This document shows, one piece after another, positions 12,996 to 24,967 of a stretch of DNA of 64,000 nucleotides. Under the pieces are notes generated by a model. It worked only from the letters and a program-made list of their open reading frames with translations. It did no database searches and was not told the DNA's origin. The stretch's first letter is position 1, and the number at the start of each line of letters is the position of its first letter. The translations under genes were made by a program, and so were the position numbers. This stretch comes from Dryomyza anilis (taxonomy: Eukaryota; Arthropoda; Insecta; Diptera; Dryomyzidae): the NCBI GenBank assembly GCA_951804985.1, contig OX638131.1, forward strand, positions 37,603,544 through 37,667,543, given 5' to 3'.

Positions 12996-13750
12996 GTTTG
13001 TTATAGGTTTGTCAAGGATTTTTAGTTTTTTTTTTTAATTTTGAATTTTTATTTCCTCCAATTCAGTTTTAAAAAAACATGTTTTTGATTTTCAGGGTGT
13101 CTTTTGAGTCCTCATTTTTTGGTATTTTCGACATCAGGTGACAATTTTTAAAAAAAGATTTTCGTTCTATGAGTTGATGAAGTTATTTAATGGTCATTCA
13201 TCTTAGAATAGCCAACTACTTGAGAGGCACTACCTTAACCTTTGTCTTGCCAGACCAACAGTGTGAGTGGTGTCCTCATAGTGATTTTCTAAGAAATAAA
13301 AAACTAAAATACAAAATTATCTTTTGTGTCTGGACATTTTTGTTTGCGGTTTCGCCTAAAATAACTCTATCTTCATGCGTTTTTCTGATTTTTTTATGCT
13401 ATCATTAATTTTTTTTTTTGAGCTACTCAAATTATTCTTGGGGAAAAATGCTCACAAGCTTTCACTTTGTATTAAGACAGGTAAACATTGAAGTATAAAT
13501 AAAATTCTAAAACTCTAGAAAAATACGGCTCGAATGAAAAATAGTAGAATTTGACTAATATCAATAAAACTAAAACTACTTAAATTTTTTATATGATTTT
13601 CTGAATATTAAGAAATCAAATTACTTTGTTATCAAAAAAGTTAACAGGCTTTATTCCACTGGATTTCGGTTTTTGATAATAATATTTATTATTAAAAACC
13701 AAATTTTATGAAGAAAACAGGGACAACATTTTTGATACCTAAGAAATTAA

Positions 13751-13882
13751 TAGCTGCGTTTTTTTTATACGCAAAACAAAAACAAATTTGAGCTAGATAG
13801 ATTTATCGAGCTCAAATTGTTTTTGTTTTGCGTACAAAATTTGTTCCAGCTCAAATTTAAATTATGAAAAAAACGCAGCTAA
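13751..13882. mobile_element. Small foldback MITE with TAGCTGCGTTTTTT ends
   Basis: The outer inverted ends read AATAGCTGCGTTTTTTT and its inverse. Inside is a strong hairpin at about 13768-13834 with 26-27 bp arms (TACGCAAAACAAAAACAA..TTGAGCT) and a 14-base loop. Related ATAAGAAATTAATTTCTGC sequence follows, suggesting worn neighbouring copies. Confidence 0.7.
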
Positions 13883-14339
13883 TATCTACTTTTTTGAAAC
13901 ATAAGAAATTAATTTCTGCATAATAAGAATAATTCTACTTAGTTACTTTTTTGACAACTAAGTAGATCTGTTTCTTAAAATTAAACATTTTCAAAATTCC
14001 TAAGCTTACTATAAGACGAAGAATTTATTCTAAAAATATGGCGAATATTCTTCTCGAGTCGAAGAAATCAATTTCGGAATTTAACAAAAAATATATATTT
14101 ATTTTAAAAAGTTTATGTAATTGCGAAGTTTTTACTGTTAATTGATACTGATAGTTTAATCCAAGATAAAGTATTCAAAATGGTAATTTGTATATTTTTT
14201 TATATAGCAATTTATAAAGAAATTTGCAATGATGTCTCATAGATGTCCAATAAATTTTTTTAAAAATGTATGACCTTTAGTTATTACATTAAAATAAGAG
14301 TATTAAACTCTCTGTTATCGTTCTCTTCTGTCTCCCATT

Positions 14340-15704
14340 TAATAACTTCTGGACGTACCCATTACTCCCAGACACTCGCTCTGAATGCACTCTATTTACG
14401 CCCATTTAATTCCAACTCAATCGATTGAGAATATTGTGGAGAATAGAAATAATAAACTCTTCAACGCCAAATATGGCAGGCAACACATGGACACCATTTT
14501 TCTCCGCAGTGCCAACACATGCCAGGCACGCATGAATATCGTGCAGGAAGCCGTTCGTTTCGCCAGAGTTTCGTTTCGTTTGGTCTCGTGTTTCAAGAAG
14601 CACAAGAAGGAGGCACAAGAAAAGTGGGTCACCGACGACGCGACGGTGCTGCAGGTCAGCTGCAGATTTTCATAACCAGCGCGCGAGCGCTGTTTTGCAG
14701 AGGGAGGTACAACAACGTTAGGGAGGCAAATGGACCTGGAAACTATTGTGATGGGGAATATAGTGAAAATAGGTTACGCATGAAAGTGAGAGTTGGTGAT
14801 AGCGAAGACAATAGGCTGCGCAGTTTGAGATGATAATAAATATATGAATTAAATATTATAAATAATTAATTAATTGGTTGCACAGTGTATTGCGCAATGT
14901 ATTTTGTTCTAAGTGGTCTTCGGCTTAGTCTGAGCCAATTAGTCTGCATTAATCCGCTGCGTAGGAATCAGCAAATCCTGCAGCTCTCGTTGGCCCAGTT
15001 TAGCGCAAAAAGACATGCAAAGCAAGTACTCAGCCATATTGATCGGGGGTTTGGCGTTTGACGTCTCTCTCTTGCGCAACGTGACTTGAGACGAATTGCG
15101 GCATTACGTAGCGCTGCGCTTACGTTGCATGCGGCGCATTCTTGGGGTTCGCACATTGTATTGGCAACATTTTTTTTTGTTTTACTTTATTTTATTTGTT
15201 CTTCCGAAAATGGGCAAAAGTGGCAACTGTGCGCCAACTTGGCGCAGCTGTTTCTACTGAGAGCAACAACAATAACAACAACAACCACCACAAACTTGGC
15301 TAAACAAATTGTGCAAAAACAGATTTTGTTGTTGCTTCCTCTGTGCAATTGCATGTCAAATACAGCCTACAACCATCTACAGTCTAAAGATTGTCAATGC
15401 GTCCGTCTTGTTTTGGTTGTTTGTAACGATTTTTCCATTTTCAATTTTCAATTTTTCAGTTCAATTAAAACGTGTTTCTGCTTAATTCAGTTAGTTGCAT
15501 CGATTTGCATTGCCAACAACTTGGCACGAACGTGTCGAAAATATTCAATTCAAATTGTTGTCAGTTCAATCGTCATTCGTAGTACCTTCTAGCCGAAATT
15601 ATCAACAAATTGTTAACTTTTAAATTGTGGTTGTTATTATTATTGTGGCTGTTAATCGTCTCTGGTTTTTGTGGCTTACTTGGCATATTTTCACTCGGAA
15701 GACA
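14340..15704 (+). promoter_or_regulatory. Putative promoter and 5' UTR region of the FAM107 gene
   Basis: This stretch is clearly less AT-rich than its surroundings and largely free of repeats. It includes a GC-rich patch at 14480-14700 (GCGCGCGAGCGC), GACGTCTC near 15060, and a (CAA)n run at about 15263-15292 of a kind common in fly 5' leaders. The open frames seen in it have no recognisable family. No TATA box in a convincing place was found. Confidence 0.45.
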
Positions 15705-18700
15705 ATGAGCAGCAGTCGCTCCAACATATCGTCGACCATCATGAGTCGCATGAAAGTTTTCGAAAGTGAGTTTTTTTTTTTGTTTTTTTGGTTTTTAATT
15801 ATTAAAATAATGATGTAGCCGCATTTTGTTTTTTTTTTCGTTTTTTATAATGTGCTAATGTTGCAACTTCTGCACTACAGCGTTATAGCCATAATTGAGG
15901 TTGTACGCACCGACAACAAATTTGGCTCAAAGCATTTCAAGAAAAATTAAAAACAAAAAATTTAAATTGTTCAAACATCGTTTACATTAATTTGTGCGAA
16001 CATGTAAATCGTTGACAATAGCTGGCTCTGGCTGCCCAGGGCAACGCAATTAGACGCAATTATTGCTGTAACTGAAACTATTTTCTTTTGGCCATAGGAC
16101 ACACGTGTTATGCATTAACTTGTCAATATTATACGTTTCACTGAATTGGTGTTGTGAATTTGTAAAGCGTTGTAAATAAAAAATTGTTTATATCATACAG
16201 AAAAATTAATAATTATCAAGTCTAGTTTGACACGGAGAAAAAATTTTAAATTTCGAAGTATTTACAGAGATACACTCAGAAAACTGTTTCCTTATATTAA
16301 CGATTTACTAGAAATTTTTGAAATTTACTTGAAATAGCGTCAAGTTCAATTTTACTTATTTTAAGAAAGGTATTTCCTTATTATAAATTTCTAAAAATGA
16401 GGTAAAGGGTTTTTCAGCAAACGACGCCATATTTCTTGACGCTCTTTTGACATTTCTCTTCAGTAAGGTTTGCCAAGTATGGAAAGATATACGAATTCGA
16501 ATTTCGGTAGTAAATTTTAATAACTTCAACTCGTTGTTGGCTCGTATATCTTTCCATCATAAAATGGCAAACCTTATTGAAGAGAAATGTCAAAATAGCG
16601 GTAAGAAATATGGCGTCGTTTGCTGTCCCTGTCGCTCTACTTTTATAGCGTCCCTGTTGAAAAACCCTTGAAAAAACGTTTGTAGCGCTCTTATTGAAAA
16701 ACCCGTTAGTTTTTTCGTTAACGTTATTTCTAGTTCATTTTCTTTATTATGAGGAAACTTTTTTCTGGTGTATTCACCAAGAAAACTATGTAGTGAAATT
16801 CGATGTGAGAAAGTTTTTTTTTAATACATTTACAACTATTTGATTTTGATTTGATTTTAATACACAACCTCCCACTATGCCATTCGTTTCGATATTGTTA
16901 CGAGATCAATGCGCGTAAATAGAAAATCACACGATACCAAACCCATTCTCGTTACTATATCAAGCGCCAAATAGGAATTACATGCCTCGAAGCTTTCTCG
17001 AATAAAAAGTTCGATCTCGTTGCTTTCTCGATTCTAATTTTTAAAAATGTTCCTACATTCAAATACTTTGACAAAATACGATAATGAAACATTTATCAAA
17101 TCAATATCGCAATACTTTTTACAGCAATGTCGAACTTTGATAATTTTTGTCTTCGATATCGATCTGATTTCGAAACATTTCTCGTATCGAGAAAACTCCG
17201 ACAGAACGTTTCGGTATCAACCTACTATGTAGGTTCAATTTGACGCTCGATATCGTTACGAGAACGGATCCGATATCGTGTGATTTGTCCATCCTCGCAT
17301 TGATCTCGAAACGATATCGAAATGAATGGCATACTGGGAGGTAGATATGGATGCATTTTGTCGGGAGTTTACTCAGTATGAGAATTTTTTCGTAATCGGA
17401 ACGATATCGAAGAAAAAATATTCAAGGTTCGAGAATGCTTCGATCAATATTGCGATATCGATGTGATAAATGTTTAAATATCGTACCTTGCAGCAATACT
17501 TTAAAAGCAATAAAGCTACGAAATCTAACTTGTTTTTCTCGAAGTTAGTCTAAGGTCTCCGAGACATGGCAGACTGGGCTAGTTTTGATATCGATATGAG
17601 ATCAATGTGAGGTGCAGGAGACTTTACACAATATCGAACACATTCTTTTGGTGATATCAAGTTTAATATTGCACATTGAATTTACGAATCGAAAAGAAAA
17701 AAAAAAGTTCGAGATTGCTTCGAAAAATATTTCGACATCGTTGTAATAATGGTTTAAATAACGTATTTTGTTAAAAATTTAAGTGTACTGGAAATTTTAA
17801 ATTTTAAAAGCGCTAAAGCAATCCGAGTGGAAATTTAGTTCGGGATGTAATCTAATCAGATTTGTCTAAATTTCAAATAAGTTAATGATCAGTATTCCAC
17901 ATCAACCCGAGTGGAAATTGATTAAGGTTAGCCTTATTTCGCATCCGTCCCTGATCGGAATACGATAAGGCATCCCTACCAAAGGCCACCTGAAATGATA
18001 CCGATCAGGGTCGACCTAGGGTAATCCTAATTTCAAATCCACGTAAGGCAACCTGATCCAACCATCATAAAAGATACTGATTTACAGTCTATTTGATGAA
18101 AACTGATTTAATACTTATGAAAAAAAAAAAAAAAACTGATTGGATATCGTATTAATATAATGTGATCGAGATTTTATTAAAAATGTTTTATAATAAAATT
18201 GGGTAGCAAAATTATTCTTATAAAATAAATTAAAATATTCAAATTAAGAAATGCTAAACTCAAATGCAAAAGATATACAAATTCTCAACATTTTCTAAAA
18301 TTTCAAATATCTCAAATATTGCAAAAGTTATTGAGATAGCTTTGTTCACAAAACAATTTTTTGTTTGAAAGGTCTCAAATTTGGCAAAAGCAGTTGAAGA
18401 AGAATTTAAATATACATCGAATTATGTAAGTTTAATATAAGTGTAAGAACAGAAAGCCTGATCAGGATAGCAACTTCAAATAGCGTAACGTTTTGAATCT
18501 GGCACTGATTAAAAACCCTGATCATTGTCTCATTTGAAATCAGGCTGCCTGATCAGACAATAATCGCATCCTGAACTAAATTTCCACTGCGGAATGCCTA
18601 TTCGAAGTTGCTATCCTGATCAGACTTTCTGATCTTACAGTTATCCAAACCTTGTAACATTCGATGTATATTTTAATTCTTCTGTAACAACTTTTACCAA

Positions 18701-21700
18701 ATTCTATATATGAAACAAATATGAAAGTCAACGATTTGAGTCAAAATGAGATTATTTAAATTTTTAAAGATGTAGAGAATTAGAATTTATTTTACATTAG
18801 TTTAGAAAATTGTATTTGATAATTTTGTTCAATCATATAAACTATATGATTTCCAATTAGGATTTTTCATATGAGTCAAATCAGGTTTCATTAAGTACCA
18901 GAGCAGTGTTCATACTTTTCGCCAATGTAAATGTAGTAGATTTTGAAAATTTGGAGAGTAGAAATGAAGGAGTAGAATTTAAAATATTGCAAAATGGAGT
19001 AAATTTGATGTACAAGGAGTAGAAAAATAAATATAATATTAAATTTCATGAAATGGGAGTAGAAATGTGGCTTAGTTTTTTTATATTTTTATTTATTCCC
19101 GTTTTTATAGGTTTTTTAAAATGCTGATGTATACATGGTGGTCTGTTCAAGTGTTGGGGTGTATCTGGAACACCCAAAGAAATAGATGGTGTTTTAAAAC
19201 TTAAATTTAAAAAAGTTGATACAAACCTATATTTAATTACAACTCTACAATTAAATACCATTGCAAAAATATTTACAAAAAATTGATCATAGTTATTAGG
19301 AAAATTATAATATTTAGAATTTATTTAGGGCGCAAGAAATTGTTCTCATCAAATTAAAAAAAAAAATGTAAGCAATTTTTACAAAGGGAGTAGATTTCAG
19401 TTAAAGGGACTAGAAAATTATGAGAAAGACGTTAGGTTACCTTAAATAAGGTAACCTAACGCCAGATGGTTTTCTTATCCTCAGCTAAATTTGCACCCGG
19501 ATAGGCTTTAGATTAGGATTTTTTGTGTAGCATGGATCAGGTTTTTCTACGTGGATTTGAAGTAGTATTACCCTATTTATCCTTGATCAGGATAATTTCA
19601 GGTGGCACTTTTGGAATATGATAAGATGCGAAATATGGGTAACCTTAACCGATTTCCACTTGTGTACGCATTGGAATTTGTTTATCAAAATTATTTAAAA
19701 ACGAGTTGGGAAAGTTAGGTCACATGGGTAAGTTCGGTCACATGGGGCGGACTTTTATAGTCGGTCGGGCCCGACTATGGAATACCCTACACCTTTGGTG
19801 AAGATATTAATGTGGGATATTTAATTGCATACCTTAATTTTGAAGTTTTTAATTATGCTGAACCTCCCCACCCTCAGAATATTATTCACATATCCGAAAT
19901 TTACGTCATATATCCCCATAATTTAAAAAATTGATATAAAAGTTTTAAAAGTAATAAAAAAAAATAGAAACATATAATTGGGCGGACAACGTCTATATTT
20001 AAAATTTTGAAAGGATAATATTTCATAGATTTGATTTTAATAATTTACGGATCAAATTTTCACTATGAAAACCCGGGAAATAATGAAAAATAAAGTGGGC
20101 AGATCAAGCCCATTTTTGGACCACATATTTTTAGGTGAATTATAACAATACGTTTTAAATTTTATACCTATATCTTGAATACTTTTCGAGTTATTAGTTC
20201 CAAAAGAGTTATATAAAAGTGACTTGTATGGGAGGTGGGCGTGTCCGTTGACCGATTTGGCTCATTTTCAAACGCAGTTCCTACTTTTGGCTAAAATATA
20301 TTGATATATATTGATATATTTTATTTGAAATATTACAACAAATGTGTGCAATTTTTAACCAGTTTGCAACAAAACAGCTCCGAGGAGCCAATACCGAGAT
20401 CTTCTATATGAATACTCTTTTTATGCCGACGCATTATTGATTGCATTTTTAATTCACGCAATTCTTTATCTCCAGATTACTGAAACAATGGCACTAATTG
20501 TTGTAAGACAGAATCTTTAAAAAATGGCAAAAGTCATTTGTGGATACAACGAGACCAGACAATAGGTTCTCAACATGGAGATATGGAAAATTGTGCTAGG
20601 ACAAATTCTGTAAAGGGTTAGCTATGAAAGGGTTAGGATTTTAAGTGTTAGAATGAAGCTAAAACACAGGCTCAATAGAGAAGCACATTTCAGTACTTTT
20701 GTCGCAAGAGAAAACAGCGGTCCATGATGCATCTGATTCACCCTGGTGGGTGATGGCTAAAGTGAATCTGTTCCAAACACAATCTCCGGAATGTTATTGT
20801 TAAAACTTGTTGTAGCACCAATGATTTCGAGTCAGTCAAGAGTATCGATTCCAATTTCAGTCAATTTCTTTGAGTGCAAAAGTATCGATAAACAAATTTT
20901 TGACAAACATTTTAATTTAATTTTTTGTGATGTTTCATTTTTCACTAATTAATTTAATAATTCATTTTTGCATCATATATACACAGAACGATTTAAACCT
21001 TCTTTAAATATAACGTTTCGTTAAAAACTTTGGCGCATAATCATAGACAATTTAAAGTCGACTTTAAAAATAAATTCGACTTTTTTGACAAATTTTGTAT
21101 AGAATAAAATGTCAAAAAGCTGATTTTAAATTTAAAGTCGACTTTAAATTGTCTATGATTATGCGCCTCGAATTTTTTGTTTTATTTTGTTTATTGATTA
21201 GACAGATTGTTATTTTAAATAATGTATAAATAAATTGAACATTTGTTTGAAAATGCATACTCAGAAAAGGTTACGAATTAAAAATAAAATAAAAAAAATA
21301 ACAGACTGATTAATGGATATTAACTCTTTCAAATGACATACTTCAATTGAATCGATTCGAAATCGGTAAAAGTTCGGTGAAACAAATTCAATTTAATTTT
21401 TGTAGACACATTCCAAGTAGGAATTAACGACCGGCACAAGCCTGACACAGGCTTGTGCCAATACTACTCAGGCCTGTGCCAACGCAGTTATCCAAGCTCG
21501 TTCCAAGAATGTGTCAAGAGTGGAATGATAATTATGTTACAAGCATGTATCCCAGGCTTGTACCCAGGCTCGTTGACAATTTTTGTGCCAGACTTAATTC
21601 TCAGTCTAGTGCCAACACTGTGTTTTAACCCTGTGCCAAGACTGTGTCAAGGCTGGAATGATAACTATGTTACAAGCCTGTAATTTTGGATTGTACCAAG

Positions 21701-24700
21701 GCTTGTGTCCCAGGCTTGTATCAAGGCTTGTGCCTCAGTCTTGAAACAAGACCTATGCCACAGACTTGCGACAATCCTTGTAATACGCCTGAAGATTCAG
21801 GCTATTGGGCATAATTTGTCATGGGCATTGCATTCATTATCAATGGCATTACACTTGAGAGTTGTATCTGTAGATAAATAAATATGTAAGAGGTTAACAA
21901 CCAATTTAACAGTAATACTTACGTTAATTTGCAGACTTATTGTTCTGACAACTCCAAAGAGTTCAGTTTCTCGAATATATTTTTTGACGTTTAAAAAATC
22001 GTCAAGACACATCAGATAAGTATTCTTTAACATGGAAAGAACACAAAAATGTCACCATAGTAAACTTTAATTTACTCAAGTCAAAGTCGGTACACACTCA
22101 TAAATAGGCATGGGACGAAAAGTTGTCGAGACGGAATTTTTAATTTCCGTCAGCATATGGTGGTTTGGATAATTTGACAATTTTCATATGCGGCTCAATA
22201 TTGTGTCAGCCTTGTGTCAATACTGGTATACCGAGGCCTGTGTGGAGTCTGAGAATGAAAATTGTGCCAGGCTTCAATCCAGCATAAACTTACGAGGCTT
22301 GTTTGAAATCTGGGAATGACAAATGTGCCAGGCTTGTGTCTAGCTTGATATATCAAGGCTTGTGTTGGGTCTGTGAGTGACGATTGTGCAAGGCTTGTGC
22401 CTAACCTAAACTAACAAGGACTATGTAAAGCCTGGATGTGACGATTATTCCAGGCTTGTGTCTAATTTAAACTAACGAGGCTTGTTCGAAATCTGAGAAT
22501 GACGAATGTGCCAGGCTTGTGTCTAGCTTGATATATCAAGGCCTGTGTGGAGTCTGTGAGTGACGATTGTGCCAGGCTTGTGTCTGGCCCGATATACCAA
22601 GCCTTGGTAGCCAAGCCTGTAACAAGCCTGGCACTTTTCTTGCAGCCTGGAAATTCATACCTGGGATATTGTTATTTTGATCGAAAGTAAATTTCAGAAT
22701 GTGTTCGATAATTTTAATAATAATTAAAAATAGATTATTATATTTTATATTTTTGATCACTACTAAAAATGTCCATTTGACATATTTTTTTATCCTTTCT
22801 CTTGGTACCCTAAGAACTGTTCGTAGACTGATCCTACGGTATCTATAAGGTGTCACTTCCTAAGGTATCATCCAATGCCAAAACCATGTAAAAGTTACAG
22901 GTTCGATTGGGTTTGAACAAGGATAAGATACTGTCACTCATTCACCAAATACCGGTTCGTTTTCCCGTAGGAATACAGAGGACATCATAATTATATCAAC
23001 TATCGATTTTCCTTTAGAAAAAATATGGTTAAACTCAGTACTTTCGCGAACTTTTTCAATGTTTGATACTGTGGTAGCAAGGTTTATAATTATAAATTTA
23101 TAAATTATAGGAATTATATTTTATATATTTTAAAAAAGATAATCAAATTATTTTAAATAAGACATATATGAAAATACTTACTTGCTGTTTGACCCATTTT
23201 CAATGAAAAAAGTAAAATTTACAATAAATTCAATGCAACTAATCTCAAAAGCTTAACTCACTGCAAGATTTTCAATAATTGACATATTTGCGGCAAGGCT
23301 ATTTGCACTTTTTGACGTTTTCGACGTTATGCAAATATAAAAAAATCATAAAATCAATATTGGCCTGCGTACGAGTTAAACAGAGACGTTAACAGAGACG
23401 ACATTGAAGGAGTCATTCACTCAAATATTGAAAAAGTCTTTATCTCGCACGAATTGAAATGTAGCACCTTTCGATATTTGCAATATTACTCAAGTAATTT
23501 CATATTTGTGAAATTTTCAAAATAGGGTTTTCTTCACAAATTATAGTATTTATGGGAAGTTTGTATAATGTTTATCAAAAATTTAATATATGTATGTTTG
23601 ACGCAAATACAATATAAATAATTTCCAAGTAAAAATACACACTTATTAAAATTTAACTTTTATGCTAACATTTTTGTTTTCTTAGTGTAATATCGAACTA
23701 AAACGAAACAAATTCTATCTAATATATGATGTGTCATATAACATTTATTTATTTATTATTTATTTCTGTTTTTTTCACAAAAGTATTAATTTATTATTAT
23801 TGATGAATGCTGAAAAATGAGTTTAAAACTTGTTCACACCATTCATTAGGTTGTTTACTGCCAAGTAGAATTATGGTTTTGGAAATCTGTTGTATTTTTT
23901 AAGGCCGACCTTTAAGAAAGTCGTTTTAATTGTTTATTTCTTGTTTTGTTGCAAAAGTTCATGCGTAATATTCGTATAATATTAATCATATAACAAAAAA
24001 AGTGAAATATTTCACCCAGAGCTGCAGAGAAACTAAAAGATCCAAACAAATAAGAACCTCTCAAGAACCGAACGAACGAACCATTGTTAACCCGAATTCC
24101 AATGTCGTACTTCAGACACAATATCTCGGATGCGCAACGGTTCGAAGTATGGGTCGGCAAATTTGTGTAACTGTCTAGGCAGCCAATTAACTTTCGCATT
24201 GTGTGCACGAATTACACGATCTTTTGTGATTTCGAACAAAAAAAAATTGTCTTGCCTTTGTCATAAATCATCAGAAAGCAAAGAAGTTCTTTATTGATTT
24301 TGTCTCTTTTTTGTGTTCTTTCTCTTCTATATGTTACGACGCTTCATCTCTGTCCGATTCCCTGATGACTTCGTAGGTACTGAGGCGACCGATAGCGCAG
24401 ATTCTTTGCCGGCTGAGCACAACGATCGCGGTAGACTCGCGGACAGAATAGAATATCACGAGCAACAGTGCGGACAAAGAAAAATGATGATGTCGTCGCC
24501 ACCACACGGAGTACAAACAGATGCCGATGGACTGATATTGCCGAAGAAGATTATCAATCCGTGCCTGGAGTCAACGGATCGAAAATTATTGCATCGTGAG
24601 CTCAAATTCAATACCAAAGTGTAAGTGATCCAAAATCATGGCATATAGAACTATTTCATTACATTTCTTGTTCCTTTTCAGTGGCAAGAGCGTGCTCAAT

Positions 24701-24967
24701 CAGAAATCCGAACTACAGCGTGCCTACGAAAAACAAAAGGAGCGCCAGCAGCAAATGCACCAGGTGCAAGACACATCGCCCACGAGCGGCCTCAAGGGCG
24801 AACTGAGCCGTGTGATAATGGAGCGTGCGCAGAAGCACGAACAACCGCGCGGCGGCGGCAGCGGCGGCACGGACTCCTCCGAGGACGATGACAAGCAGTA
24901 TGTGAATCCTGAATACCTGAATGCTCGCGCGAAATTACGCGCCGGTCAACGAAGTGAACTGAAATAG
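15705..24967 (+). CDS. FAM107: FAM107 (DUF1151) family protein, three coding exons
   Basis: Coding exons are 15705-15765, 24377-24620 and 24682-24967 (stop TAG 24965-24967), giving 588 nt with the stop, so 195 aa. Exon 1 starts at an ATG followed by a Ser-rich stretch (MSSSRSNISS) and ends at a GTGAGT donor in phase 1. Exon 2 begins after TTCGTAG, also phase 1, and ends at GTAAGT in phase 2; exon 3 starts after TTTTCAG and completes the codon. The family core is in the middle: LILPKKIINPCLES, then LLHRELKFN, then KSELQRAYEKQKERQQQ, predicted helical and highly charged, as in vertebrate FAM107A/B. The C-terminus has a Gly-rich run and an acidic SSEDDDKQY stretch. Known FAM107 proteins bind actin and are stress or glucocorticoid responsive in vertebrates; a fly role is inference. 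I recall the Drosophila relative as CG9328. The exon 1 assignment rests on phase match and could be one of several alternative first exons; exons 2 and 3 are firm. Confidence 0.8.
16407..16704. mobile_element. Foldback MITE (GGGTTTTTCAA family), copy 1
   Basis: Long inverted arms (about 120 bp) surround a short centre: ACGACGCCATATTTCTTG..CAGTAAGGTTTGCCA..GGAAAGATATACGA is mirrored on the right. The right end is extended (TAGCGTCCCTGTTGAAAAACCC then AGCGCTCTTATTGAAAAACCC), while the left end lacks the matching part. It lies in intron 1 of the FAM107 gene. Related copies are at 26391-26718 and 34880-34950. Confidence 0.82.
16867..17342. mobile_element. GATATCG-rich MITE with 46-bp inverted repeats
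   Basis: This 476-bp element begins ACCTCCCACTATGCCATTCG and ends with the inverse GAATGGCATACTGGGAGGT. The terminal inverted repeats continue through TTTCGATAT..GAGATCAATGCG for about 46 bp. The interior is crowded with TTCGATATCG and TCGAACTTTGAT motifs. It is the best-bounded member of a family with partial copies at 12120-12540, 12680-12995, 17370-17585, 17590-17800, 31645-31905, 60785-61020 and 62790-62985. Confidence 0.78.
17370..17800. repeat. GATATCG-rich repeat family, two inverted partial copies
   Basis: Directly after the full element of 16867-17342 come two more diverged pieces. One ends at 17580 with GTCTCCGAGACATGGCAGACTGGG position marks; the next runs from about 17590 to 17800. 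They share GGAACGATATCGAAGAAAAA and ATTGCGATATCGATG blocks in the orientation opposite to the first element, so the cluster is a nest of head-on copies. Confidence 0.62.
17815..19675. repeat. GATCAGG-type repeat cluster with inverted outer parts
   Basis: The outer segments 17910-18065 and 19490-19665 are inverted to each other. AAATTGATTAAGGTTAGCC pairs with GGTAACCTTAACCGATTTCC, and TTTCAAATCCACGTA pairs with TACGTGGATTTGAAGTAG. Two internal segments (18130-18600 and 18600-18900) are themselves inverted relatives of each other sharing CTATCCTGATCAG. An unrelated 500-bp block with GGAGTAGAA motifs sits in the middle (18910-19430). The cluster fills part of FAM107 intron 1. Confidence 0.6.
19430..19461. 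repeat. Perfect short palindrome
   Basis: Fifteen-base arms (CGTTAGGTTACCTTA) are separated by two bases. It lies within the GATCAGG-type cluster, at the right edge of the unrelated central block, where it may mark a repaired junction. Confidence 0.8.
19690..20420. repeat. Interspersed repeat with TATAGTCGG..CCCGACTAT palindrome
   Basis: Two tandem AAGTT(A/C)GGTCACATGGG units are followed by the palindromic TATAGTCGGTCGGGCCCGACTAT region and AATACCCTACACC. This is the same start motif as in the giant foldback at 61.1-62.4 kb. Further on, GGGCGTGTCCGTTGACCGAT is a motif I recognise from fly intronic repeats. No coding capacity is seen. Confidence 0.5.
21032..21167. mobile_element. Short foldback MITE in FAM107 intron 1
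   Basis: The 136-bp element has perfect 37-bp arms, beginning GGCGCATAATCATAGACAAT. The arms themselves contain the palindrome TTTAAAGTCGACTTTAAA. The centre is about 60 bp of AT-rich DNA. No coding capacity. Confidence 0.82.
21433..21795. repeat. CCAGGCTTGTG-type irregular minisatellite
   Basis: Short degenerate units around CCAAGGCTTGTGCC recur many times. A longer internal duplication of about 133 bp is visible: GTGTCAAGAGTGGAATGATA at 21511 and GTGTCAAGGCTGGAATGATA at 21644. The left edge carries an inverted pair (GGCACAAGCCTGACACAGGCTTGTGCC region). The basic motif is the same as in the 61-bp array 400 bp downstream. Confidence 0.75.
22195..22640. repeat. 61-bp tandem minisatellite, about seven units
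   Basis: Unit starts (GACGATTGTGCCAGGCTTGTG type) fall at 22318, 22379, 22440, 22501 and 22562, exactly 61 bp apart, with worn units before. Each unit has CCAGGCTTGTGTCTAGC, a variable middle (GATATATCAAGGC or AAACTAACGAGGC) and TCTGAGAATGA. The array ends in TAACAAGCCTGGCAC. It lies in FAM107 intron 1. Confidence 0.88.
22650..24370. other. Distal part of FAM107 intron 1
   Basis: AT-rich with no recognised repeat family. A patch of better complexity near 24040-24240 (ACCGAACGAACGAACC) lies close to the exon 2 acceptor. I see no coding exon in it. Confidence 0.5.

Larger units (their letters stand above)
9870..14330. other. AT-rich intergenic DNA with repeat fragments
   Basis: It holds the GATATCG-family pieces (12120-12995) and the small foldback (13751-13882). 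No coding, RNA or further bounded element was recognised in the remainder, including the short frames around 11220 and 13190. Confidence 0.5.

Noticed and set aside
14385..15592. Several open frames of 96-168 codons upstream of the FAM107 start
   Set aside because: Composition is that of a 5' leader or promoter (CAA runs, GC patches), frames overlap on both strands and no domain or splice partner is visible.
21797..22033. 78-codon frame between the two minisatellite arrays
   Set aside because: No family signature, no splice signals in register, and flanked by repeats of one element.
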